Numbered from the stretch's first letter, positions 21,171 to 29,759 are shown. The stretch is 34,730 nucleotides of DNA from CAYNND01 sp964398775 (GCA_964398775.1 CAYNND010000011.1:1-34730); one strand, 5' to 3'. Notes: a model not told the origin generated them from the letters alone. Translations and numbers: made by a program.

Positions 21171-22625
21171 ATGCGTTTTTATAGTACCAACAGTAAAGAA
21201 TCATTAGTCACATTTGAAGAGGCACTCCTCACAGGGATGCCCGCAGACTATGGCCTATACATGATGGATAAAACGTCTATTCCAACATATACCCAGAATG
21301 ACCTCGCTCTGATGCGCGGGATGAGTTATGCAGAGATTGCATACAAAGTACTTACTCCATTTCTCGCTGAAGAGTTTGAAGCAGATACCCTGCGCGCCCT
21401 CCTCTCTGAGGCATATGATGAGGCGTACATTAAAGCACCGCTACAAAAGGTAGATGACAGTACGGACATTTTGTGGCTTACTCAAGGCCCCACATGCAGC
21501 TTCAAAGACTTTGCAGCACGTTTTTTTGGACGAACACTCAACCATTTCTTGAAACTACGTGGCAAACGTCGCCTTGTTGTTGTTGCAACAAGTGGTGACA
21601 CAGGGGGAGCAATCGCTGATGCTCTGCACAAACTCGACTCTGTCTTCTGTGTTGTACTCTACCCTGCCGAAGGTGTGAGCGAAGTGCAACGCAGGCAGAT
21701 GACTACCCTCGGAGACAATGTCTACGCTGTTGCAATCCAAGGCGATTTCGATGTTTGCCAAGCACTCGCGAAGCGACTACTCAATGACAGTGAGTACGCA
21801 ACTCGCACATTCAATGATCCAGCATTTATTACCTCAGCAAATTCAATATCTCTTGGACGACTCCTCCCACAAATCGTGTTCCCTTTTTATGCATATAGCC
21901 GCATGAACATAGGTGTCGGAGAGCCTATCGTCCTCAGTATACCTTCAGGAAACTTTGGTGACATGATGGGCTCAGTGATTGCAAAGCATATGGGGCTTCC
22001 TATTGAGAAAATCATCTGTGGCGTCAATGAGAACAAAACATTTAGTGACTTTCTGATTACGGGCGAATACAGTGTGCGCCCAGCAGTATACTCGCCATCT
22101 TCTGCGATGATTGTGTCTCACCCAAGTAACGTCATACGACTTATCGATCTCTATGGTGGCCATATCTATGATGAGCGTGATGCGTCAGGCAAGGTGGTCC
22201 GTGCAGGAGTTATCGATATCCAGCCAGACATGCTCTCAATGCGTCGAGATATCTACTCATGTTCGGTAGATAACAAACAACATTACGAAACTATGAAGCG
22301 CTTCTTCGCAGACACAGGAATTATTGTTGAGCCACATGGTGCAGTCGGTATAGAGACACTCGCAATATTCCGTGAGCAATTTGACTCACGTACCCACGCT
22401 GTTATCTATGAGACGGCGGATCCTGCAAAATTCCCAGTGGACGTCGTTGAAGCGCTTGCGAGAGCACCAGAAATACCAGAGCAGATTGAGCGACAAAAGA
22501 AACTTCCTGAGCGTATATTTACTATGCAACAAGCATCAATTATCTCACCTATGCTTGGAAAAACATGCAGCGAAGAGCAGTATCAAGAACTGACCGAGCA
22601 TATTGCATCATGGAAACTTGTCTAG
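21171..22625 (+). CDS. thrC: Threonine synthase
   Basis: 484 residues, long (E. coli-type) threonine synthase. It converts O-phosphohomoserine to threonine with PLP. The PLP-binding Lys112 is in GPTCSFKDFAARF, SGDTGGAIAD (141-150) binds the cofactor phosphate, and SANSISLGRLLPQ is the family's SANS(I)...RLLPQ motif. It stands alone: no homoserine kinase or dehydrogenase is in the window, and the group usually lacks amino-acid synthesis, so the substrate source is unclear. The annotated start is set by TACAAT at 6 nt. It ends 3 nt from the convergent P-loop kinase gene. Confidence 0.95.
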   Translation: MRFYSTNSKESLVTFEEALLTGMPADYGLYMMDKTSIPTYTQNDLALMRGMSYAEIAYKVLTPFLAEEFEADTLRALLSEAYDEAYIKAPLQKVDDSTDILWLTQGPTCSFKDFAARFFGRTLNHFLKLRGKRRLVVVATSGDTGGAIADALHKLDSVFCVVLYPAEGVSEVQRRQMTTLGDNVYAVAIQGDFDVCQALAKRLLNDSEYATRTFNDPAFITSANSISLGRLLPQIVFPFYAYSRMNIGVGEPIVLSIPSGNFGDMMGSVIAKHMGLPIEKIICGVNENKTFSDFLITGEYSVRPAVYSPSSAMIVSHPSNVIRLIDLYGGHIYDERDASGKVVRAGVIDIQPDMLSMRRDIYSCSVDNKQHYETMKRFFADTGIIVEPHGAVGIETLAIFREQFDSRTHAVIYETADPAKFPVDVVEALARAPEIPEQIERQKKLPERIFTMQQASIISPMLGKTCSEEQYQELTEHIASWKLV

Positions 22626-22628
22626 GTA

Positions 22629-23276
22629 CTAAGCGCTGAGGCGTTTTCGTATCGCAGCATATACAGCTGCTGGGTTTTTCGCTTTGTAGAGTTCAAATCG
22701 TGGGATGGAAACGTCAGCAAGAGCGCGATAGCGCTCTACTCTATTTTTAAGCAAAGCCTTGTATGAACGTTTGAGTGCTGCTTCACGAGGTTCACCAGCA
22801 TTTTCAGTATAGATACCGTTCCAGACGACTGGCTTCGGCATCGCTATATAGTTTTTGTAGAGTTCTTCAACATCAGACGGAACCACTGCAATATGCACAA
22901 TAAGCCATTCCTGTTTCAACGCGCGGAGTGTCTTTTCAGGAAGATACACAACGCTTCCTGTCGTGTCGAGAGCACATGGTGCTTGGAGCTCGCGCATACC
23001 TTTCTGAGTTGCAACATCCTCAAGTGCGAGATATGCCTCCTCTGCAGCTGCAAATTTTTCTTCATACGGAAAACCCATCCAGTCTGCAAGCGATGTAATA
23101 GAAGCAATGTGCAATTGTCGTCCAATCTCCTCATCAACCTCAAAGCGATTCACAGCTCCCGCTTTTGTTAGTGATTTGCTCACTTTCGTCTTACCGACAT
23201 TACTCATTCCAATAAATGCAATCTTGATTTTCCCGGTCGCTATTGCTTCATCAAATGCTTTTTGTGTGTACTTCAT
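22629..23276 (-). CDS. Shikimate kinase-like P-loop protein
   Basis: 215 residues. Walker A GMSNVGKTKVSKSL (about 23-36), then FEVDEEIGRQL in the position of the shikimate kinase substrate Asp, and a Cys-containing ALDTTGSVVYLP region where a Walker-B-like loop should be. It resembles shikimate kinase or other small-molecule kinases but lacks enough motifs to name the substrate, and no shikimate-pathway genes are near. The ATG at 23276 overlaps the def stop as ATGA, which decides this start over the longer frame to 23327. It is the third gene of the uvrB-def operon. Confidence 0.75.
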   Translation of the reverse strand: MKYTQKAFDEAIATGKIKIAFIGMSNVGKTKVSKSLTKAGAVNRFEVDEEIGRQLHIASITSLADWMGFPYEEKFAAAEEAYLALEDVATQKGMRELQAPCALDTTGSVVYLPEKTLRALKQEWLIVHIAVVPSDVEELYKNYIAMPKPVVWNGIYTENAGEPREAALKRSYKALLKNRVERYRALADVSIPRFELYKAKNPAAVYAAIRKRLSA

Positions 23277-23815
23277 GAATGGTGTCTTGTTCGGTGCTTT
23301 GCTCTGTACAACTCTCTCGTAATACACGTTTTCATATCAACTACTCTATCCAAAAATAGTATACCATCGAGGTGATCAATTTCATGCTGCACGATATGTG
23401 CCTCTAAGCCTCGAAGTTTTTCAGTCAATGCAGCACCTCTTTCGGTGTAGTATTGTACTGTAACGGATGTATGCCGAGGTACTTGAGCAAACAGATTACC
23501 CTCAAGGACACTTCCGCACCCCTCATACATACCCTTGAGCTGTTTCGAAGCCCTGACGATGCGTGGGTTAATATAAACCTTCACCGGTGTAGTTTGTTCG
23601 TGAGGTCTAGCCTTAGTTTTGCGTATTTCACTCACAAAAATTCTCTTCGAGATTCCAATCTGCGGCGCTGATATACCCACCAAGTCAGCACGGCGCATGA
23701 TTGTAACAAGACGCTTGATAAGCATCCGTACATCCTTACTGTCAGGCTTTTGAATACCACTTGCTTTTTTGCGCAAGATTGGATGTCCTATTTGAATGAT
23801 TGCATTCTTTTTCAT
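23273..23815 (-). CDS. def: Peptide deformylase
   Basis: 180 residues. It removes the formyl group from nascent proteins using a metal. The three motifs are present with changes: GISAPQIG (about 47-54), EGCGSV with metal ligand Cys100 (usually EGCLSV), and HEIDHLDG with His144, Glu145 and His148. The catalytic residues are intact, so it is probably active. Its ATG overlaps the uvrB stop (ATGA), and its own stop overlaps the start of the P-loop kinase, giving a tight three-gene operon. Confidence 0.93.
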   Translation of the reverse strand: MKKNAIIQIGHPILRKKASGIQKPDSKDVRMLIKRLVTIMRRADLVGISAPQIGISKRIFVSEIRKTKARPHEQTTPVKVYINPRIVRASKQLKGMYEGCGSVLEGNLFAQVPRHTSVTVQYYTERGAALTEKLRGLEAHIVQHEIDHLDGILFLDRVVDMKTCITRELYRAKHRTRHHS

Positions 23816-25902
23816 GAACGTTTAAAACGTTTTTTAACAACAGATTCTCGTTGTTTTTTTGCTTCAGCTTTTTCGTCCTTACGAACAACACCCGCCTTTT
23901 CTTCAAGTGCTCGTATTTCATCACGAATGAGTGTCGCAGTTTCAAAGTCGAGATTATCAGCAGCTTCGTGCATTTCGCGACGCTTTGCCATCAGCACCTT
24001 CCGGAGATCTTTCTCTGAGTATGCTGCAACATCGAGTTTGACCATCTCTTCGACTGCCTTTCCGCGCATCTTGGCAATATCTGCAGTGATATCTTCAATC
24101 TTTTTAATAATCGTCTGCGGTGTAATGCCGTGTTTTGTGTTGTGTGCAATTTGTATTTCGCGTCGCCGCTCCGTTTCCTCTATCGCCCGTGTGAGTGACC
24201 CAGTCGGGGCATCGGCATAGAGAATCACGTGACCGTTTACATTACGCGCTGCGCGGCCGATAGTCTGTATGAGTGATGTTGCCGAGCGAAGAAAGCCCTC
24301 TTTGTCAGCATCTAAGATTCCCACGAGTTCAACCTCAGGGAGGTCAAGACCTTCACGGAGCAGGTTAACACCGACAAGAATATCAAATGCTCCTTTGCGG
24401 AACTCCGTAAGTATCTCGATACGCTCAACAGTCTTTATATCTGAGTGGATGTACTTTGAACGTATACCACGCCCCTTCAAAAACTCAGCCAAATCCTCAG
24501 CCATCTTTTTTGTCAGCACAGTGACCAGTGAACGAGCACCTCGCTGTGTTGCTTTCTCTGCTTCATTAATGAAATCGTATACCTGTCCAGGATACGCCCC
24601 CTTACTGACCACAGGTCGCACTGTGATGCGTGGGTCGGTAAGTCCTGTAGGTCGTATGATTTGTTCAACTGGCTTTGGTGAATGCGTCAGTTCATACTCA
24701 CCTGGTGTTGCCGTTGTAAACACAATTTGTCCAACACGTTCTTCAAACTCTTTAAACGTGAGTGGTCTGTTATCGAGTGCTGATGGGAGACGAAATCCGT
24801 GTTCAATCAGAGTTTTCTTACGAGAACGGTCACCTGCATACATGCCGCCAATTTGTGGAATCGTTACGTGTGACTCATCGATAATCGTGAGGAAGTCTGG
24901 TTTACCATCCATTGTGTGCGGAAAGTACGAAAGCAATGTATATGCAGGCTCCCCAGGAGCACGTCTGTCGAAATGTCGTGAGTAGTTTTCGATGCCGGTA
25001 CAAAAACCAAATTCTTTTATAAGTGCAATATCTTGCTTTGTACGTCTGCGCAACCTGTCAGCCTCGAGAATCTTTTTATCGTCCTCGAGTTCTTTGAGGC
25101 GCTCCTTCAACTCAAGCGTAATATCATGGAGCGCTACAGCTCGTACATCCTCAGGGGTAATATAGTGCTTTGCGGGAAACACGAAGACTGACTCATGATC
25201 AGCTTGAATGACTCGTGTTATAGCATCGAGCTCTATAATACGCTCTACCACACTTGCGCTGTACTCAATTCTATACAGCCGGCGCTCTGACGCTGGGATA
25301 AACTCTACTGTATTTCCCACGGCACGAAAGGTTCCTGGTGATAGGTCTGCTGTAGTGCGCTCGAAGTGCAACTCTATAAGCCTGCGAATCAAGTCTGAGC
25401 GACTCAGTTGCATACCTCGGACAATTTTTAAATTCACTTTCTCGTACTCGACGGGTGAACCCAAACCGTAAATACAAGAAACAGATGCAACAATGATGAC
25501 ATCTTTGCGTGTGAGAAGTGCTTGTGTTGCTGCGTGACGAAGTCGTTCGATATCCTCGTTAACCATCGCCTCCTTTTCTATATACGTATCTGAAGTTGGC
25601 ACATACGCTTCAGGTTGATAGTAGTCATAGTACGAAACAAAGTAATGAACCGCAGCATCAGGAAAAAATGCACGGTACTCAGATGCGAGTTGTGCCGCTA
25701 GTGTCTTATTGTGAGCTATGACGAGTGTCGGCTTACCAATTGCTTGTATGATGTTTGCAGCAGTAAATGTTTTACCAGTACCTGTAGCACCCATAAGAGT
25801 TTGGTGCCTCAAACCCGCTTTTACACCCTTTACCAAAGCTTCTATCGCCTTTGGCTGGTCTCCTGCTGGGCTATAGTGGTTGGATATAGAAAACACTGAC
25901 AT
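23812..25902 (-). CDS. uvrB: Excinuclease UvrB
   Basis: 696 residues, usual length. It receives damaged DNA from UvrA and verifies the lesion before UvrC cuts. Walker A GATGTGKTFT, the beta-hairpin YYDYYQPEAYVP that inserts between strands, ILREGLDLPEV-type helicase motif VNLLREGLDLPEV, QTIGRAARN, and the C-terminal UVR motif (DNLDFETATLIRDEI) that binds UvrC are all present. A TATAGT box (extended, TGGTATAGT) lies 9 nt before the ATG at 25902; the frame to 25965 is rejected because it would run through the box. Confidence 0.96.
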   Translation of the reverse strand: MSVFSISNHYSPAGDQPKAIEALVKGVKAGLRHQTLMGATGTGKTFTAANIIQAIGKPTLVIAHNKTLAAQLASEYRAFFPDAAVHYFVSYYDYYQPEAYVPTSDTYIEKEAMVNEDIERLRHAATQALLTRKDVIIVASVSCIYGLGSPVEYEKVNLKIVRGMQLSRSDLIRRLIELHFERTTADLSPGTFRAVGNTVEFIPASERRLYRIEYSASVVERIIELDAITRVIQADHESVFVFPAKHYITPEDVRAVALHDITLELKERLKELEDDKKILEADRLRRRTKQDIALIKEFGFCTGIENYSRHFDRRAPGEPAYTLLSYFPHTMDGKPDFLTIIDESHVTIPQIGGMYAGDRSRKKTLIEHGFRLPSALDNRPLTFKEFEERVGQIVFTTATPGEYELTHSPKPVEQIIRPTGLTDPRITVRPVVSKGAYPGQVYDFINEAEKATQRGARSLVTVLTKKMAEDLAEFLKGRGIRSKYIHSDIKTVERIEILTEFRKGAFDILVGVNLLREGLDLPEVELVGILDADKEGFLRSATSLIQTIGRAARNVNGHVILYADAPTGSLTRAIEETERRREIQIAHNTKHGITPQTIIKKIEDITADIAKMRGKAVEEMVKLDVAAYSEKDLRKVLMAKRREMHEAADNLDFETATLIRDEIRALEEKAGVVRKDEKAEAKKQRESVVKKRFKRS

Positions 25903-25911
25903 AATGGAGGC

Positions 25912-25917
25912 ACTATA
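25912..25917 (-). promoter_or_regulatory. -10 box of the uvrB-def-kinase operon
   Basis: TATAGT on the minus strand, 9 nt before the uvrB ATG. Confidence 0.6.
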
Positions 25918-25939
25918 CCACATTGCATATTTGAGCAGT

Positions 25940-25973
25940 AAAAATGACCATGCGCAGTTGCCCACGCATGGCC
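25940..25973 (-). terminator. Terminator of the XRE regulator gene
   Basis: GGCCATGCG pairs with CGCATGGTC (9 bp, one G-T) around a 10-nt loop, then ATTTTT on the minus strand. Confidence 0.85.
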
Positions 25974-25991
25974 GAGTCTCAGGCTGAGACG

Positions 25992-26459
25992 TTAGTCAGT
26001 CTTTTCGCGGAGAAGACCGAAAAGTTCAAGAACTTCTCGTGCCTTCTCATCGCCCGCATACCTCGAAAGGTGCGAGTAGATGAGCCGTTCCGCTACTCCT
26101 CTGACCTTATCAGAAGATTCGCCTTCCACTGTCCGAAAGATATGCTGGATAAGCCTGTCCAGCGCACCTTTTGTTGTGGCTCGTTGGAGTATGACCTCTA
26201 CTTGAGCCCGGAGTACTGGGTCCAGATCGCTGCTGGAATGAGGGCTGGCATCCTCATCCCGTATTGCTGCCTCGATACGTTGGACCGTCAGCTCCGACGG
26301 TGGTTTACCCCCCTCTCTCGTGAGTGAGTAAATGGTAGCTGTGCTGACCTTAGCTTTGGATGCCAGTGCCTTCACAGTCATACCAGTTCTCTCGCGGTAC
26401 GCATTCACGCGTGCAGCGAGCAGGCGAGCAAGACTCGTCTCAGTCTGCGGTTTTGCCAT
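25992..26459 (-). CDS. XRE-family helix-turn-helix regulator
   Basis: 155 residues. A DNA-binding helix-turn-helix at about 14-72 (GMTVKALASKAKVSTATIYSL, then a turn and LTVQRIEAAI) is followed by a helical C-terminal half with several Arg and Glu, probably for dimerisation. Unlike most genes here it has a full -35/-10 promoter, a 70-nt leader and a consensus Shine-Dalgarno (AAAGGAG, 6 nt from the ATG), and its own terminator. Its leader GGAGAAAACCATG closely matches that of the 64-aa gene at 5179, which suggests a shared expression mode. The target is unknown; no phage genes are adjacent. Confidence 0.85.
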   Translation of the reverse strand: MAKPQTETSLARLLAARVNAYRERTGMTVKALASKAKVSTATIYSLTREGGKPPSELTVQRIEAAIRDEDASPHSSSDLDPVLRAQVEVILQRATTKGALDRLIQHIFRTVEGESSDKVRGVAERLIYSHLSRYAGDEKAREVLELFGLLREKTD

Positions 26460-26531
26460 GGTTTTCTCCTTTCCTTTCCCCTGGGTCTCAACCCCAAGTT
26501 AGAGTAGTCGCGAGGTTGCCCAGGCATTTAT

Positions 26532-26559
26532 ACTATACCATGAAATTACAAAAAATCAA
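26532..26559 (-). promoter_or_regulatory. Promoter of the XRE regulator
   Basis: Minus strand: TTGATT, 16-nt spacer, TATAGT in TGGTATAGT context. The leader is about 70 nt and ends in AAAGGAG. Confidence 0.6.
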
Positions 26560-26571
26560 GTTAATACATGC

Positions 26572-26614
26572 AAAAAAATACCAGAGGTCAGTCGCTGACG
26601 CAGACTCCCTCTGG
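26572..26614 (-). terminator. Terminator downstream of the 26.6-kb RNA candidate
   Basis: CCAGAGG (26581-26587) pairs with CCTCTGG (26608-26614), with an inner GTCAG/CTGAC alternative, then TATTTTTTT on the minus strand. Confidence 0.85.
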
Positions 26615-26719
26615 TCTCGGGGTATCGTGGGCCCGTAAGCCTCGAAGCCTAGGAATGTACGCGTGGTGGTCTTGCAGCACCGCGCGTTTTACCAGTGGCT
26701 GATACCACGAATACAAGGA
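26572..26719 (-). ncRNA. Structured small RNA candidate
   Basis: About 148 nt between the FKBP gene's terminator and a second strong terminator, with no ORF. In transcript order it holds GTGG-TATCAG-CCAC, then CGCG-C-GGTG...CACC-A-CGCG, and then the terminator stem. A TATAGT box (26726-26731) sits just upstream but has no good -35, so initiation is uncertain; it could be a processed read-through product. No known RNA family recognised (not an SRP, RNase P or tRNA pattern). Confidence 0.4.
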
Positions 26720-26730
26720 ATCTACACTAT

Positions 26731-26751
26731 AAAAAACACTTTGAAAAGTGG
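26731..26751 (-). terminator. Terminator of the FKBP isomerase gene
   Basis: CACTT-TTCA-AAGTG followed by TTTTTT on the minus strand, just after the stop codon. Confidence 0.75.
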
Positions 26752-26758
26752 TAGGTGT

Positions 26759-27202
26759 TTATTTAACACCGAGGAGTTCAACTTCAAATGTAAGCGTACT
26801 ATTTGGTGGAATCGCGCCCATGTCTCGAGCTCCATAGCCAAGCTCAGGTGGAATGGTGAGTGTTCGTTTCCCTCCTACCTTCATCCCTGCTATTCCCAAA
26901 TCCCAACCTTCTATCACGATACCGGCACCGAGTGGAAACTCAAATGGTACACCACGACTCACTGAACTATCAAAAACGGTGCCATTTTGGAGTTTTCCTG
27001 TGTAATGCACTGATACTGTTTTTCCATTAACCGCCTCTGCGCCTGTCCCCACAACTGAATCAACAATACTTAATTTTGATGTATCCATACTAGTTTCTGT
27101 ATTTTCTAATATAGTCGCAGAACGCTGGTTTGAATACCATGCAGCACCGAAGATACCACATGATACGAAAAGAATAAGTGCTACAACTATTTTCTCATTC
27201 AT
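26759..27202 (-). CDS. Membrane-anchored FKBP-type peptidyl-prolyl isomerase
   Basis: 147 residues. An N-terminal hydrophobic helix (about 5-22, IVVALILFVSCGIFGAAW) anchors it, with the FKBP domain (about 48-147) outside. Family signatures: VSVHYTGKLQNGTVFDSS, PFEFPLG, VIEGWDLGIAGMKVGGKR and PPELGYG. The active-site aromatic and Asp positions are intact, so it should speed proline isomerisation in exported proteins. TACACT ends exactly 6 nt before the ATG with no Shine-Dalgarno. Confidence 0.95.
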   Translation of the reverse strand: MNEKIVVALILFVSCGIFGAAWYSNQRSATILENTETSMDTSKLSIVDSVVGTGAEAVNGKTVSVHYTGKLQNGTVFDSSVSRGVPFEFPLGAGIVIEGWDLGIAGMKVGGKRTLTIPPELGYGARDMGAIPPNSTLTFEVELLGVK

Positions 27203-27208
27203 CGACGC

Positions 27209-27214
27209 AGTGTA
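27209..27214 (-). promoter_or_regulatory. -10 box of the FKBP isomerase gene
   Basis: TACACT on the minus strand, 6 nt from the ATG. Confidence 0.65.
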
Positions 27215-27252
27215 CGCGAGGAGCTCGCATCACGCAAGATTGTCTCTGGTGA

Positions 27253-27840
27253 TTACACCCTTCCCACAAGTTCGTGCCTGTGCGAGCGAATATGCACTTG
27301 TAACTTTCTTAAAATGGCAAGTATTTCTCTGGTGGTTTCCTGTGCAAGCGCTGCCTTTTCCTCAAAGGTTTTTGCATCATAGTGCTCTGCAGCATATCGC
27401 TCTCGCTGATTATCCTGAAAGTGCTGAGCTTCGTCGACAAGTTGTTGAAATACTGGAGCATACGGACCCACAAATAGTGGGAGTGATTCTATGTAGGCAA
27501 ATGTATGAAATGGTGACGAGGCACGGATGCGTTGTCGCTCTGTTACTGCGAGAGCTTCTGGGGGTAAGTGTGTGCGAAAATCCCTTCGTTCATAATGATT
27601 CTCAAATGTATCTTCAATTCCAATAGGCATCGCAAAGTATTCTGCAGCAACTTCAAAAATATGCCTGACACCTGTTTGCACGCGCGTATCAAGACCCGCA
27701 AGCGCGTGCTCGGTCCGCGTTCGTATTCTCGAAAAGATGTGTCGCGATGCGTCTTCTGCGAGCATGCGCGTATACTTCCCTGTTTCTGCAAGTTGCTTAG
27801 GTACAGGAATTTCTGAAACGATGAGCTTGTGCTCGCGCAT
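27253..27840 (-). CDS. Protein of unknown function (195 aa)
   Basis: No family recognised. It is soluble and charged, and probably largely helical, with many Arg, Glu and His residues; PLFVGPYAPVFQQLVDEAQHF and RHIFEVAAEYFAMPIG are its most hydrophobic stretches. There is no membrane helix or nucleotide loop. TATACT ends 6 nt before the ATG. It follows tmk by 17 nt on the same strand, so it may also be read from the glyA-tmk transcript. Confidence 0.65.
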   Translation of the reverse strand: MREHKLIVSEIPVPKQLAETGKYTRMLAEDASRHIFSRIRTRTEHALAGLDTRVQTGVRHIFEVAAEYFAMPIGIEDTFENHYERRDFRTHLPPEALAVTERQRIRASSPFHTFAYIESLPLFVGPYAPVFQQLVDEAQHFQDNQRERYAAEHYDAKTFEEKAALAQETTREILAILRKLQVHIRSHRHELVGRV

Positions 27841-27846
27841 ATTGTG

Positions 27847-27852
27847 AGTATA
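27847..27852 (-). promoter_or_regulatory. -10 box of the 27253-27840 gene
   Basis: TATACT on the minus strand, 6 nt from the ATG. Confidence 0.65.
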
Positions 27853-27857
27853 CCAAC

Positions 27858-28478
27858 CTATCGCAAAAGCGCATCAATCTTCTTCAGGAAGTTAACTTGA
27901 ACAACGTGCACATCTTTTGATGCATCTATAATCTGAGCGCCTGCAATACGCTTCAGTTCTTTTTTGTATCCCGCGCGCAATCGTTCAAAAAATGCCTGCT
28001 GCTCAAGATCAAAGCGACTCTCACCTCCTCGAGCTTCAATACGCTGCTTTGCTACTGTGGCTGGCAAGTCAAAGAAAAAGTAGTGCGGTTTCAGTTTCCC
28101 TACGACATGTTTCGATATATCAGCAATGAGTGGTCGTATATGTGTTTGCCTTCCATACACCTGGTACGCAAACGTCGAAAGCTCAAAGCGGTTTGATACA
28201 ACAATCTTCCCCTCTTCAAGCGCGGGTCTGATAATTTGTGTAAGTAATTCATTGCGAGCAGCATAAAAGAGCAACGCTTCTGTTGTTGCGTCGAAACGCT
28301 GCCCGAGTATGACATTTCTAATCGCCTCACTTTGTCGAGTTCCGCCTGGTTCACGAACATACACCACATCACGATCCTTCAAATGTTCTTTGAGGAAGTC
28401 GATTTGTGTATCCTTACCTGCGCCATCCATCCCTTCAACAACGATGAAGATGCCTTTCTTTTTTCGTGACGCTACCAT
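27858..28478 (-). CDS. tmk: Thymidylate kinase
   Basis: 206 residues. It phosphorylates dTMP to dTDP. P-loop VEGMDGAGKDTQ near the N-terminus, REPGGT for the acceptor dTMP, a SNRFELSTFAYQ region in the place of the DR(Y/F)xxS motif, and a LID region with GESRFDLE. The ATG at 28476-28478 begins one base after the glyA stop (TAGCATG); a TTG start at 28487 would overlap glyA and is less likely. It forms an operon with glyA, which supplies the one-carbon units needed for dTMP synthesis. Confidence 0.93.
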   Translation of the reverse strand: MVASRKKKGIFIVVEGMDGAGKDTQIDFLKEHLKDRDVVYVREPGGTRQSEAIRNVILGQRFDATTEALLFYAARNELLTQIIRPALEEGKIVVSNRFELSTFAYQVYGRQTHIRPLIADISKHVVGKLKPHYFFFDLPATVAKQRIEARGGESRFDLEQQAFFERLRAGYKKELKRIAGAQIIDASKDVHVVQVNFLKKIDALLR

Positions 28479-28479
28479 G

Positions 28480-29751
28480 CTAGACAAAATATTCTGGAAC
28501 AGGATGCTTCTTTGCCATCTGAGTTATCTCTTTTTTTACCTTCGCGAGTGTTTTCTTTTCACCACCTGAATGCAATGTCTCGAGCATCAACTCAGCGACC
28601 CGCGCACAATCTTTTTCTGTAAACCCGCGAGTAGTGATTGCAGGTGTACCGAAACGGATACCTGATGGTTTCATTGCTGAACCTGTATCATCAGCGACCA
28701 TATTTTTGTTCAGCGTAATACCCACAGAGTCAAGCAGTCGCTCAGCAGTATCACCATCCATTGGATTTTTCAGAGAGCGTAAATCAGCAAGGATGAGGTG
28801 GTTATCAGTACCGCCACCCATCAAGCGAACATCTGCATCCTGATAGACCTTTGCCATTGCTTTAGCGTTGCGTATGACCTGTTTTGCATATGTCTTAAAC
28901 TTTGGACTCATAGCCTCGCCAAAACAAACAGCCTTTGCAGCAACGACATTCATGAGTGGCCCCCCCTGCAGACCAGGAAACATTGACTTATCTATTGCTT
29001 TGCCAATCTTCTCATCGTTACTCAGTATCATACCCCCTCGTGGACCACGGAGGGTTTTGTGAGTAGTTGTAGTCACAACATCAAAACCATAATGGAATGG
29101 GTTCTTGTGTGCCTTTCCTGCAATAAGTCCAGCGATATGTGCTGCATCCATGACAGCGAGCGCTCCCACTTCATGTGCAATGTCCGCCATGATTTTGTAA
29201 TCCAGCTCTCGGCTGTACGCTGAAAATCCTGCAAGCAAAATCTTTGGTTTCTTTTCTTTTGCAACAGCTCGCATCTCGTCGTAATCAATTTCGCCAGTAT
29301 CAGGGTTCTTCATCTTATAGCGAACGAAATTGAAGATTTTAGTGATGTATGTGACTGGGTGTCCATGCGTGAGGTGTCCACCATGACTCAAATCCATGCC
29401 GAGCACAGTGTCTCCAGGCTGCAAGAGCGCGAAGTACATACCGATATTCGCAGGAGCTCCAGCATGCGGCTGCACGTTTGCAAAATTACAATCAAACAAC
29501 TTCTTTGCTCGGTCTCGAGCGATATCTTCAATGATGTCGGTGTATGTCTGCCCGCCGTAGTAACGCTTGCCCGGATAACCTTCTGAATATTTGTTTGTGA
29601 ATACAGAACTGTTTGCTTCTCGAACAGCTCGTGATACATAGTTCTCAGATGGGATAAGCTCAAGACCCTCTTCTTCGCGCAGCTCTTCACCCATGATCGC
29701 CTTGTAGACAGCTTTATCCTGCTTCTTAATATGTGCGTAATCGTTTTTCAT
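28480..29751 (-). CDS. glyA: Serine hydroxymethyltransferase
   Basis: 423 residues, usual length. It interconverts serine and glycine and loads tetrahydrofolate with one carbon. Family marks: IPSENYVSRAV, NKYSEGYPGKRYYGG, VQPHAGAPAN and the PLP-lysine motif VVTTTTHKTLRGPRGG. All are intact. TATACT lies 8 nt before the ATG. It is followed by tmk (one-base gap) and preceded by folD on the same strand, giving a folate/thymidylate group. Confidence 0.97.
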   Translation of the reverse strand: MKNDYAHIKKQDKAVYKAIMGEELREEEGLELIPSENYVSRAVREANSSVFTNKYSEGYPGKRYYGGQTYTDIIEDIARDRAKKLFDCNFANVQPHAGAPANIGMYFALLQPGDTVLGMDLSHGGHLTHGHPVTYITKIFNFVRYKMKNPDTGEIDYDEMRAVAKEKKPKILLAGFSAYSRELDYKIMADIAHEVGALAVMDAAHIAGLIAGKAHKNPFHYGFDVVTTTTHKTLRGPRGGMILSNDEKIGKAIDKSMFPGLQGGPLMNVVAAKAVCFGEAMSPKFKTYAKQVIRNAKAMAKVYQDADVRLMGGGTDNHLILADLRSLKNPMDGDTAERLLDSVGITLNKNMVADDTGSAMKPSGIRFGTPAITTRGFTEKDCARVAELMLETLHSGGEKKTLAKVKKEITQMAKKHPVPEYFV

Positions 29752-29759
29752 ACTAGATG

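Noticed and set aside
25992..26459. Antitoxin of a toxin-antitoxin pair or phage repressor
   Set aside because: No adjacent toxin, integrase or phage gene is present.
26572..26719. SRP RNA, tmRNA or RNase P RNA
   Set aside because: None of the invariant motifs of these RNAs could be found in this or the other RNA candidates.
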